From Calothrix sp. MO_192.B10 (GTDB lineage: Bacteria > Cyanobacteriota > Cyanobacteriia > Cyanobacteriales > Nostocaceae): DNA of 34,937 nucleotides. The notes beneath the pieces are model-generated. The model worked only from the letters and a program-made list of their open reading frames with translations, ran no database searches and was not told the origin of the DNA. The position numbers and the translations under genes were made by a program. Of the stretch, positions 25,308-32,272 are shown one piece after another (position 1 is the stretch's first letter; each line of letters begins with the position of its first letter). The stretch spans positions 1 through 34,937 of the forward strand of contig JASJDS010000023.1 in NCBI GenBank assembly GCA_030065055.1, written 5' to 3'.

Positions 25308-25540
25308 TTCATGATTATAAGAAAGCAGTCCCAATGACAAAATCTTCCTATCTTAAACCTCATCTATGTTGAAACCTGGAGTTTCTAATTATTCAGATGT
25401 GTCATTGCGACGTAAGGAAGCAATCCCAAAGTCACGTTATAAAACTACGGTTTTCAAGGTAGACGAGGTTTAATTAGATTTGATTGGGGACTGCTGCTCT
25501 AAGTTTTGTCATGTATAAACCTGATATTGCTAAATTCTTT
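25308..25540. other. Intergenic, repeat-containing
   Basis: No gene seen. TCATTGCGACGTAAGGAAGC at 25400-25419, followed by AATCCCAA, resembles a common dispersed repeat; an AAGCAGTCCCAATGACAAAA-like variant is at 25322. Confidence 0.45.
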
Positions 25541-25751
25541 AAAAAGTAAAAAGATAAAAGTAAAAAGTAAAAAAATAATCCCCATAAATAAATAAATTGA
25601 GGGGATAAGATTACGGACGTATTGTTTCTTGCACTATCTGTATCGAAACAAATGTTTTTACTTCGTTCCATAAAGAAATTTAGGGGCTTGGTGACCATTT
25701 TTCTTTTTCTTTACTTTTGCCTTTTTACTTTTTACTTTTGCCTTGTTCGGT
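25541..25751 (+). repeat. Copy B (full length) of the ~210-bp repeat
   Basis: Full-length copy, same orientation as copy A. The left end AAAAAGTAAAAAGATAAAAG and the right end CTTTTTACTTTTTACTTTTG plus CCTTGTTCGGT give imperfect inverted termini; the interior has GATTACGGACGTATTGTTTC and TTAGGGGCTTGGTGACCAT. With copy C (26606-26812, inverted) it flanks the DUF6174-like gene. Confidence 0.85.
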
Positions 25752-25759
25752 AACAAAAT

Positions 25760-26263
25760 TTAGTCGAGTACTTCCAAATTCTCAACAGTGATAAACAGTT
25801 CTTCATCTGCGATCTGAAAAGAGAAATCGATGGCAATATTGGTTGGGTAACCGAGTGTGCGATCGTATTCTACATCCACTCTATCTGCTCTGCGAGCGAT
25901 CGCATCCCGAATGGTAAGGAAAAGCTTGGGAATTGTATTGAAACTTTGGAAGAATTCTTCATTAACTGGTTCACCAGTATTAGCATCAGTAATGGAAGTA
26001 GTTACACCATTACGTACTTCAATAACTACAGGGCCTCTCGCTTCAGGTAGACAAAAACAACCGTTGCTAAATGTATAGCGATAGTTGGATATTCCTTGCT
26101 TCCTCCACAATCGGAAATTCCTTCTGAGTTGTTTGCTGGCCTTCCAGAGTTCTTGCTTATTTGTTGTGGATGGCTCTATTGGCTGTATTGGTAATTGAGA
26201 CATTACAGGTGTACTAAAACCAAAAAGCACAAGTAAACCCGCAATAATAATAGGTAAGCGCAT
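25760..26263 (-). CDS. DUF6174-like secreted protein
   Basis: 167 residues with an N-terminal signal peptide (RLPIIIAGLLVLFGFSTPVMS, cleavage probably after VMS or near SQL). The mature part (NYRYTFSNGCFCLPEARGPV, VIEVRNGVTTSITDANTGEP, the FNTIPKLFLTI segment, VDVEYDRTLGYPTNIAIDF) fits the DUF6174 pattern: W/Y-x-Y-x-F…C…V-x-V-x-x-G…tI…F…Y…GYP…i. Function unknown; probably periplasmic or extracellular. The stop codon is 9 bp from the repeat copy B end, and the gene and its upstream region lie between inverted copies B and C, so it could be carried as cargo or simply be flanked by independent insertions. No clear ribosome binding site. An 11-bp-periodic direct repeat lies about 255 bp upstream. 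Confidence 0.72.
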   Translation of the reverse strand: MRLPIIIAGLLVLFGFSTPVMSQLPIQPIEPSTTNKQELWKASKQLRRNFRLWRKQGISNYRYTFSNGCFCLPEARGPVVIEVRNGVTTSITDANTGEPVNEEFFQSFNTIPKLFLTIRDAIARRADRVDVEYDRTLGYPTNIAIDFSFQIADEELFITVENLEVLD

Positions 26264-26517
26264 ATAAATAGAGTATTAATTGAGTGTATGTCAACTTTAT
26301 ATCAATTTATAGTGTATTGCAAGGTGATAAAACAATATTCTTTGTGCATGAAAAACTCAATTTGGGAATTATTAAATACATGATTAAAAGTCAGAATTAA
26401 TCATCAATACGTAGGGTCGCACTGCCCAAATGACCTCAATTATCGAGTCTTTTGTTTGCAATTAGACTGAATGACCTTGTATAATATTTACTATTTAATC
26501 CAAACAAAATACGGTTA

Positions 26518-26558
26518 TTAATTCAGTCTTAATTCAGTCTTAGTTCAGTCTTAATATA
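26518..26558. promoter_or_regulatory. Pho-box-like direct repeats (11-bp period)
   Basis: TTAATTCAGTC, TTAATTCAGTC, TTAGTTCAGTC and TTAATATA start at 26518, 26529, 26540 and 26551, a strict 11-bp period. PhoB/OmpR-family regulators bind direct repeats of this spacing; cyanobacterial Pho boxes are TTAA-type octamers with 3-bp gaps. The site is upstream of the DUF6174-like gene (start 26263) on its strand side. Function is inferred from spacing only. Confidence 0.4.
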
Positions 26559-26605
26559 GTGATTATGTGAGGGACAAAAATCAAGTTTATGTAACCAACG
26601 TATTG

Positions 26606-26812
26606 ACCGAACAAGGCAAAAGTAAAAAGTAAAAAGGCAAAAGTAAAGAAAAAGAAAAATGGTCACCAAGCCCCTAAATTTATTTATGGAACGAAGTGAA
26701 AACATTTGTTTCGATACAGGTAGTGCAAGAAACAATACGTCCGTAATCTTATCCCCTCAATTTATTTATGGGGATTATCTTTTTACTTTTTACTTTTATC
26801 TTTTTACTTTTA
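26606..26812 (-). repeat. Copy C (full length, inverted) of the ~210-bp repeat
   Basis: Reverse complement of copy B with only a few differences, including one missing AAAT unit in the interior AT tract. Its AT-rich end runs into the A-tract that serves as T-run of the terminator of the porin-like gene. Confidence 0.85.
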
Positions 26813-26861
26813 AAAAAAAAATGACAATGGGGAGAATACTTGATTGGTATCTCCCCATTGT
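26811..26861 (-). terminator. Rho-independent terminator of the outer-membrane protein gene
   Basis: On the minus strand, a 12-bp stem (ACAATGGGGAGA at 26824-26835 pairing with TCTCCCCATTGT at 26850-26861; 14-nt loop) is followed by a run of 9 T (A-run at 26812-26820 on the plus strand). It lies 46 bp after the stop of the gene at 26907-27425. Confidence 0.85.
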
Positions 26862-26906
26862 GGTAATTGCATGCACCCTAAATCTGCTACATCCTCACAA
26901 CCAATA

Positions 26907-27425
26907 TCAGAAGCGATAGCCTACTCCAGCTTGGATACTAACAGCATCAGCCGGACCACTTTCATAGGCATCAATTGCCCATTTAGCATCACCGTAAACT
27001 ACGACATTTTTGTGTACTTCTGACTCTGCACCGAGGGTGATTACAGCCGCATTTCTGTTACCCAATTGAGAGTTGCGATTTTCATCGGTAACAAAGGAGT
27101 AACCAGCACCAACATACATATTAGACTGTTTAGCGATCGGTACATCATAAGTTACTGTTGGTACAATGGCAGTGGCATCTCCACCAAATAGAACCGCACC
27201 ACGGATAGAAACAGGTTGTTCAGGAATCGCATAACGTCCTTGAACATTACCACCAAACACTGCGGCATCATTGTCTCTTCCACCATTAGTAATACCTGCG
27301 GAAATACCCGCACCAATGTAACTAGCCTTTGTACCAGTTTGAGCCGCAGCAATTCCAGCAGAAAACACAATAGAAGTGACAATAATAGTAGAAAGAACGG
27401 AGGTTTTTAAAGTAGTAAGTTTCAT
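26907..27425 (-). CDS. Small outer-membrane beta-barrel protein
   Basis: 172 residues. A Sec signal peptide (MKLTTLKTSVLSTIIVTSIV…AGIAAAQ, cleavage likely after AAA-Q or A-A-A) is followed by amphipathic strands alternating with turns (SYIGAGISAGITNGG, VQGRYAIPEQPVSIRGAVLF, NMYVGAGYSFVTDEN, NAAVITLGAESEV, VVVYGDAKWAID, AVSIQAGVGYRF). The terminal Phe after alternating aromatic/hydrophobic residues is the BAM recognition signature. The size suits an eight-stranded OmpA/OmpW-like barrel. A strong ribosome binding site (AGGGGTGA, 5-7 nt before the ATG) and a strong terminator mark a well-expressed single gene. Function unknown. Confidence 0.82.
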   Translation of the reverse strand: MKLTTLKTSVLSTIIVTSIVFSAGIAAAQTGTKASYIGAGISAGITNGGRDNDAAVFGGNVQGRYAIPEQPVSIRGAVLFGGDATAIVPTVTYDVPIAKQSNMYVGAGYSFVTDENRNSQLGNRNAAVITLGAESEVHKNVVVYGDAKWAIDAYESGPADAVSIQAGVGYRF

Positions 27426-27715
27426 ACTTTCACCCCTATATAAGATCCTCTATTAATAGAGTGTCATTTTTTCATGAACCACCGCTTCCTGCTATCAGGT
27501 CATCCTCTTGGGTGATTTTTTTTCACCCATTTAGGTGATGTTTTTTTAGAGTATTTGTGGTAGTTTTTCTCAATCAGTTAAGTAGATAAAATGATGAATT
27601 GAAAAAAATATACTATGGTTATTTTTCTCAGAACAATTAATAACTTAGTTATGAATATATTTTTTACCTTTAATGTATAAAATGAATAGGGGCAACAATC
27701 CAACCAAAAGTAGAA
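27426..27715. other. Intergenic region, AT-rich
   Basis: Leader and promoter region of the outer-membrane protein gene (palindrome at 27448-27461; T-rich hairpins at 27500-27550), then AT-rich sequence without open frames up to the end of the Uma2 pseudogene. Confidence 0.5.
27448..27461. promoter_or_regulatory. 14-bp perfect palindrome upstream of the barrel protein gene
   Basis: CTCTATTAATAGAG lies 23 bp before the ATG at 27425, between the coding sequence and any upstream promoter. It may be an operator or a short hairpin in the leader. Farther upstream, GGGTGA…TCACCC with a T-rich loop (about 27515-27534) could form another hairpin. Confidence 0.4.
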
Positions 27716-28309
27716 TCAACCAACTTTCAACCAGCCAAAAACCTGCTCAACAATCAAATCCAGGGTTAAAAATTCCGGAATCGGCAGAGTATCCTTACCA
27801 ATCAACTCTACGGGTTCTTGTCCGGGAATAAATACCAAAATTATTCGGTCTTCAGGGTCAACCGCTGAGCGTCAGTCAAAAGTCAAAAGTCAAAAGTCAA
27901 TTAACCATCCCAACTGAGTACCATGTTTGAGACAGTGCAAAATATTACTAATAACTTTAGTCGCTTTTTGGTCAGGTGAAAGAATTTCTACCGTCCAATC
28001 AGGATAAATATTAAAAGCGTTGGGTACTTCACCATCTGCATCAAAAGGAACTCGCTGCCAAAGAAACACGCTAGCATCTGGAACAATGGAGCGTCCGGCA
28101 AAAGTGCAACGCAATTCTGGGAAAGCGAGAGCAATTTTAGTTGTTTCTGCAACATGATTGACTACATCACAAAACTTTAGTTGCAAGCGCGAATGTTTAC
28201 CTTGAGGCATAGGTTTTTGGTAAAGGCAACCATTGATAAATTCACTGGCAGGCTTAGTTTCCGGCAGTTTGAGGAATTCTTCGAGAGTCAAATACCTTGC
28301 TGTTGTCAT
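27716..28309 (-). pseudogene. Uma2-family endonuclease gene interrupted by a 39-bp repeat
   Basis: From ATG 28309 (MTTARYLTLEEFLKLPETKP) the frame follows the Uma2/PDDEXK pattern: SEFINGCLYQKPMP, HSRLQLKFC, CTFAGRSIVPDASVFLW with the catalytic Asp region, then WTVEILSPDQKATKV (E-I-L-S-P-D-Q) and GTQLGWLIDF, stopping at TGA near 27890. Downstream, after a 39-bp insertion (27857-27895), the same reading resumes as PEDRIILVFIPGQEPVELIG, then KDTLPIPEFLTLDLIVEQVF and GWLKVG to a stop at 27716-27718, which is the normal Uma2 C-terminus. The insertion is a multiple of three but brings in-frame stops (GAC TTT TGA). The gene product loses about 47 residues. Family-level function: putative restriction-like endonuclease. 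Confidence 0.8.
27857..27895. repeat. 39-bp STRR-type insertion in the Uma2 gene
   Basis: On the minus strand: three TTTTGAC heptamers, then TGACGCTCAGCGGTTGAC. The flanks share TTGAC on both sides (ATTGAC | … GGTTGAC), as expected for insertion or slippage at a TTGAC word. The identical 39 bp occur at 21199-21237. Confidence 0.8.
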
Positions 28310-28423
28310 AGCCGTGATCAAAAATGCCAGTTTGCTAGTATTTTATCGTTTGTAGGCATTTAGGGAACAGCAAGGGCTTTTCCCTAAGCCTGGGGATAAC
28401 AATACTGAAAATGATGAAAACAG

Positions 28424-29374
28424 ATGAATTTACCAACAATTTTAAATATCCTCATTGGGCTAATTCTCACCTATCTAGCTTGCAGCGTGGTTTCGTCGCA
28501 AGTGCAGGAACTGATTGCTACGGTTTTGGAATGGAGAGCAAAAGATCTAAAAAATGGAATTGCTTATCTATTTGGTGAGAGTAGCTCAGACGCTCCTCTC
28601 ATTAGTAAATTCTATAACAACCCCTTAATTCAGGGTTTGAACCACAAATCAACCAATCAATCAAGTTCAAAAGGTCCTTCTTATATCTCTGCTTCGGCTT
28701 TTTCTACCGCTTTTATGGACATTATCAAGACAGGTAAAAGTATGCATAAAACCCTTGATGATTTAATGAATGATGTAGAAAATAACCCGGAACTTCCTGA
28801 TAGTTTGAAGCAGAGTCTTTCATTTCTGTCCCAAAAAGCTAAATCTCAAGTTGAAGATCCTAGTAAAGAGCTTTGTCAAATGAATACCGAGGTGGAGAAT
28901 TGGTTTAATTCCTCAATGGAGCGTCTTTCTGGAGTCTATAAACGCAATAGTAAAGGAGTTACTTTGATAATTGCTCTGATGATTGCTATTGTTGGTAATG
29001 TAGATACAATCTATCTGGTGAATAATTTATCTAAAGATCGAGCCTTACAAATCACCATTGATGGGGTTGCTAATCAAGTTGTTTCCTCTAATTCCTGCTT
29101 GCAAACTGCTCAGGATGGCACAAATAAGGCAGAATGTCTTTATGGAATTATATCAGATTTAAATCAAACATTTACAAGTCTATCTTCTTTACCTTTTGGT
29201 TGGGATTTATCCCATCCTTTCCAAAAACAACTGAGTCCTTTTAATCTGGGTAATGTTATTAAGATAATTATGGGCTGGTTGATAACTGTTCTTGCAATTT
29301 CCTTGGGCGCACCATTTTGGTTTGATTTACTCAGTACCGTTATTAATATGCGGAATACTGGAAAAAAATATTGA
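28424..29374 (+). CDS. Conserved membrane protein of unknown function
   Basis: 316 residues. Hydrophobic helices are at about 5-26 (TILNILIGLILTYLACSVVS), 178-199 (GVTLIIALMIAIVGNVDTIY) and 278-297 (VIKIIMGWLITVLAISLGAP). A ~150-residue hydrophilic, largely helical region lies between the first two. The C-terminal GWLITVLAISLGAPFWFDLL, followed by STVINMRNTG, is a motif I have seen in uncharacterised bacterial membrane proteins. No catalytic residues are evident. No partner gene is close by; downstream lies decayed DNA. Function unknown. Confidence 0.75.
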   Translation: MNLPTILNILIGLILTYLACSVVSSQVQELIATVLEWRAKDLKNGIAYLFGESSSDAPLISKFYNNPLIQGLNHKSTNQSSSKGPSYISASAFSTAFMDIIKTGKSMHKTLDDLMNDVENNPELPDSLKQSLSFLSQKAKSQVEDPSKELCQMNTEVENWFNSSMERLSGVYKRNSKGVTLIIALMIAIVGNVDTIYLVNNLSKDRALQITIDGVANQVVSSNSCLQTAQDGTNKAECLYGIISDLNQTFTSLSSLPFGWDLSHPFQKQLSPFNLGNVIKIIMGWLITVLAISLGAPFWFDLLSTVINMRNTGKKY

Positions 29375-29500
29375 AGGACAATTTATTGATTTCTAGGGAA
29401 GAGGAATATATAGAGCGGTTCTTAGTTGAATAAAGTACTATTTTTATTTCCCCAGAGTGATAAAAGTTGTTTTTTGTGGAGTTATATCTTACATTCAACG

Positions 29501-29689
29501 GATGCAAAAGGCTTTAACCCAGATGAACGTGCAACTGTATAAATTTATGTGCAGCGTCAAATAGCCAATCATCAAACTGAGGAAGTTAAGAAACTGCCAG
29601 AAGTTTGGGATGATTGGGAAGAGGGTAGTAGGGCTTTTTGGTTAGAGATGGATGCTTTGGTTGAGATGTCCGATTCTCTGGAGACATAA
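29501..29689 (+). pseudogene. Degenerate coding remnant, family unknown
   Basis: Frame DAKGFNPDERATV, in-frame TAA (29543-29545), then IYVQRQIANHQTEEVKKLPE, VWDDWEEGSRAFWLEMDALV and EMSDSLET to a stop at 29687. The composition is protein-like on both sides of the stop, so it looks like a decayed gene end. There is no start codon and no recognisable family. Confidence 0.35.
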
Positions 29690-29754
29690 AACAATCTTTA
29701 CCAATATGATAATGTATTGCCTGATTTAGGTCAGTCTTGAAATGTAGCAAAATA

Positions 29755-29773
29755 ATTTACCAAGACGGTTAAT
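29755..29773. promoter_or_regulatory. Operator-like palindrome 1 upstream of higBA
   Basis: ATTTACCAAGACGGTTAAT is a degenerate version of the perfect palindrome at 29820-29838, with the shared consensus TTTACCAARAYGGTWAA; the centres are 65 bp apart. It is a likely second binding site for the HigA-type repressor. Confidence 0.5.
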
Positions 29774-29817
29774 TTTTACATGAATTGATGTGATATCCTC
29801 TTGGAAATTTAACTAAT

Positions 29818-29845
29818 TTGTTTACCAAAATGGTAAACTTATATT
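29818..29845 (+). promoter_or_regulatory. Promoter with embedded operator palindrome of higBA
   Basis: GTTTACCAAAATGGTAAAC (29820-29838) is an 8-bp inverted repeat with a 3-bp centre. It lies between a -35-like TTGTTT (29818-29823) and a -10 TATATT (29840-29845), spaced 16 bp, so bound repressor would block RNA polymerase. The ATG at 29859 would have a very short leader. This fits autoregulation by the antitoxin's HTH. Confidence 0.6.
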
Positions 29846-29858
29846 AGGCTACTAAAGT

Positions 29859-30188
29859 ATGGAAATTACTTTCGCTGACAGCAAACTGCAAGACCTATGC
29901 GAGCAAGAAAAACTAGCAAAAAGAAAATTGGGTGCAAACTGCGCTAAGAAATTGAAAAACCAACTGACTATGATTGGTGTTGCTAGTTGTGTCACAGAAT
30001 TAGTTATAGGTCATCCTCATCCCTTAAAAGGAGATCGGGCTGGTGAATTTGCAGTAAACCTAGAAGGTGGTAAACGACTTGTATTTAAGCCAGACCACGA
30101 TCCCATTCCTCTTACTGAGGATGGAAACACTGATTGGTCAAAAGTTACTGCTGTTTGTATTGTTTTCATCGGAGATTACCATGACTAA
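29859..30188 (+). CDS. higB: HigB-like (RelE-superfamily) toxin
   Basis: 109 residues. The sequence MEITFADSKLQDLCEQEKLA, followed by KRKLG…KKLKNQL and later HPHPLKGDRAGEFAVNLEGG with RLVFKPDHDPIP, matches the HigB/'killer protein' type of small ribonuclease toxins (…L..r…HPLkGdr.g.ysv.v.g..RliF.p…). These cleave mRNA at the ribosome. It overlaps the downstream antitoxin gene by 8 bp, the usual HigBA order with the toxin first. The promoter carries a palindromic operator. The predicted fold is complete, so it is probably functional. Confidence 0.8.
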   Translation: MEITFADSKLQDLCEQEKLAKRKLGANCAKKLKNQLTMIGVASCVTELVIGHPHPLKGDRAGEFAVNLEGGKRLVFKPDHDPIPLTEDGNTDWSKVTAVCIVFIGDYHD

Positions 30189-31287
30189 GACCACCCGCCC
30201 TTTTACTCCTGATTGGGTATCTTCCCCTGGTGATGCGATCGCTGATTTTTTAGAAGAGCGTGATTGGACACAAGCACAGTTAGCAGAACGTTTAGGTTAT
30301 ACAACAAAACATATCAGTTTGCTCATCAATGGCAAAGCACCGATTAATGAAGAAACAGCCTTAAAGCTAGAACGGGTTTTAGGAAGCACAGCAGCATTTT
30401 GGCTCAGATATGAAGCCCAATATCGTGCGGCTTTAGCCAGAAAAGAAGAAGAAAATCGTTTACAGGGATGGACATCTTGGTTAGATAAGTTACCAGTCAA
30501 AGAATTGATGAACCAAGGTGTACTTCCCAAGTGCCATTTAACCGCCAAAAATAAACCAGATTTGGTAAAAAAGTTGCTCCAATTTTTCGGTGTTGCTTCC
30601 CCGGAGGATTGGGAGAAATGTTACGCACGTATGGAAGTTTCTTTTCGTCGCACCCGCGAAGAACAAAGTGATATTGGTGCTATTTCCGCTTGGTTGCGGT
30701 TGGGTGAAATAGAAGCAGAAAAACTGGACTGTCCCAAATACAGTAAACCAAAGTTTGAAAAAGCAGTGCGGAAAATTCGCACGTTGACGGTGTTACCACC
30801 AGAGGAATTTCAACCACAGATGCAACAGTTATGTCGGGAAGCGGGAGTTGTGCTGGTTTTAGTACCATCAATTAAGAGAGCGCACGTTAGTGGTGTAGCG
30901 CGGTGGCTAAATCCCCATAAGGCACTAATTCAACTTTCGCTTTACGGTAAAACCAATGACCGCTTCTGGTTTAATTTCTTCCATGAAGCAGCACATATCC
31001 TGTTACATGATAAAAATAATATTTTTCTGGATGAATGGAATAGTGGAGAAAGTTTGGAATCTGAGCCAGAACGAGAAGCTGATGAATGGGCGCGAGAATT
31101 TTTGATACCACCTGAGTACGAAGGAGAATTAATACAACTTAAATCTAAAAATGATGTTGCTGATTTTGCGGAACGTATCGGTATTCATGGTGCTGTAGTT
31201 GTAGGGCGACTACAACATGATCGTTTAATTGATCCCTCTTGGATGAATGGTTTTAAGGAGAATGTTTGCTTTCAAGGGGGAGAATAA
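30181..31287 (+). CDS. higA: HigA-like antitoxin fused to ImmA/IrrE metallopeptidase
   Basis: 368 residues from ATG 30181, which overlaps the toxin gene by 8 bp and has GGAG about 7-10 nt upstream; the frame is open upstream to 30067 but overlaps the toxin. Residues ~20-75 are an XRE/HigA helix-turn-helix (DWTQAQLAERLGYTTKHISL, LINGKAPINEETALKLERVL, GSTAAFWLRYEAQYR). The C-terminal half is an ImmA/IrrE-type peptidase with FNFFHEAAHILLH (His268, Glu269, His272, HExxH) and a downstream EREADEWAREFLIP, the usual third-ligand Glu region. The protein should bind DNA to repress the operon and neutralise HigB; the peptidase domain may sense stress or control its own stability. HigA proteins are usually ~100 residues, so this is the long fused form. 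Confidence 0.85.
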   Translation: MTKTTRPFTPDWVSSPGDAIADFLEERDWTQAQLAERLGYTTKHISLLINGKAPINEETALKLERVLGSTAAFWLRYEAQYRAALARKEEENRLQGWTSWLDKLPVKELMNQGVLPKCHLTAKNKPDLVKKLLQFFGVASPEDWEKCYARMEVSFRRTREEQSDIGAISAWLRLGEIEAEKLDCPKYSKPKFEKAVRKIRTLTVLPPEEFQPQMQQLCREAGVVLVLVPSIKRAHVSGVARWLNPHKALIQLSLYGKTNDRFWFNFFHEAAHILLHDKNNIFLDEWNSGESLESEPEREADEWAREFLIPPEYEGELIQLKSKNDVADFAERIGIHGAVVVGRLQHDRLIDPSWMNGFKENVCFQGGE

Positions 31288-31710
31288 GTAAAACATAATA
31301 CAAGCCGATTCGTTAAAACCGGGGTGGAAATTGTCAAATTCGTTCTCAATGTCGTTGGTAGAACCAGTTAGGAAAAGCTGCTTGTTGGCGATGTCCGCAA
31401 ATTGTCACAGAACAGCGATCGCAATTGTTAAAATTCGCATCATCAATTGGTATATCTCCTGCTTTGGGAATGTAATGATAGAATAATTTAACCTGTGCTT
31501 AGGGTGTTGCGAACCTCTTCCGCCAGCCCAAGTGATAAGCCAGAGGCTTGACGCTTTGCGTATCGCATTCTGATAAACGTAGTCAAATATACTTCCTATT
31601 CACAAAATTTGTTCCTCCCCTTACCCACAGTTTTGTCAGTCAATCGGGGAGGAATTAGGACGATTTAGCCATTGAAATTTATGTAGATTTAATATCTTCA
31701 TAAATTCCGT
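31288..31710. other. Intergenic region with decayed remnant
   Basis: Contains the minus-strand remnant at 31346-31494 and a palindrome-like repeat near 31505-31570 (CCAGAGGCTTGACGCTTTGC). Otherwise nothing recognised. HetP gene 3' end adjoins. Confidence 0.5.
31346..31494 (-). pseudogene. Small remnant with a CxxC/CxxH zinc-finger-like motif
   Basis: On the minus strand an open stretch of ~48 codons reads AQVKLFYHYIPKAGDIPIDD, then ANFNNCDRCSVTICGHRQQA and AFPNWFYQRH to TGA at 31346-31348. It lacks a start codon (in-frame TAA upstream). NCDRCSVTICGH has C-x2-C-x4-C-x-H, a plausible metal-binding knuckle. It may be the end of an unrecognised gene; coding status is uncertain. Confidence 0.35.
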
Positions 31711-32181
31711 TTAATTAAAGCGATCGCAATTTAATGATACATCTTGTTGATTAACTACTTCTAACTCAGATTTAACAGATTGATATTCATTGACTTGTGT
31801 TGATAACCAGTTTTCTAAATGACCCCCGCGAACATCATTTTTTTGATTACCTACTACTTCCAAACGAGCAATATCTTTAATTTTATTGAGACAACCAGAA
31901 GGCAAATTCTTTGTAGAGTCTTTTGAGGAAGTTCGATTAATCTTTCCTGTCTGTGCTTGCTGTGCTTTTTTGATGTGAGAGTTCTCCTTAAGTAGCCTAT
32001 TGTAGGTACGATAAGGAATATAATGTAAAGGATTATATCCAGCAAAACGTAACATTAACACACAAGCCCAGGAGTATTTACCTGCTAAAATAGCCTCAAC
32101 TAATTGGTCAAATTGTTCGGGATGAATTGATTGTTCTAAGTTACTATTAATCCCAGAATGATTCTGATTCATAGCCGTCAT
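31711..32181 (-). CDS. hetP: HetP-family heterocyst differentiation protein
   Basis: 156 residues. The conserved HetP core is at residues ~24-66: [20 protein letters not shown], then [20 protein letters not shown] and LKEN. HetP (Alr2818 in Anabaena PCC 7120, ~158 residues) drives commitment of a cell to become a heterocyst and acts together with HetP-like paralogues; the C-terminal half is variable and here is hydrophilic, as in HetP. ATG at 32181 (MTAMNQ) or 32172 (MNQNHSG); no ribosome binding site favours either. It is preceded 91 bp upstream by a HlyD-like gene on the same strand, with which it may form an operon, and in Anabaena it lies beside hetC. The window does not show hetC. Paralogue-level identity needs a tree, but full length and context suggest HetP itself. 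Confidence 0.88.
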   Translation of the reverse strand: MTAMNQNHSGINSNLEQSIHPEQFDQLVEAILAGKYSWACVLMLRFAGYNPLHYIPYRTYNRLLKENSHIKKAQQAQTGKINRTSSKDSTKNLPSGCLNKIKDIARLEVVGNQKNDVRGGHLENWLSTQVNEYQSVKSELEVVNQQDVSLNCDRFN

Positions 32182-32272
32182 ATTTTATTGGGAAGTAATA
32201 AATTAATTGGATAAGTTTTGCATCTATGTTCTATCTAAATACAGTTAGCTCAAGTATTAGTAGCTAGTGTAT

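Larger units (their letters stand above)
29375..29858. other. Intergenic region with gene remnant and HigBA control region
   Basis: Contains a degenerate coding stretch (29501-29689) and the promoter/operator region of the higBA-like module (29755-29845). Nothing else is recognised. Confidence 0.6.
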
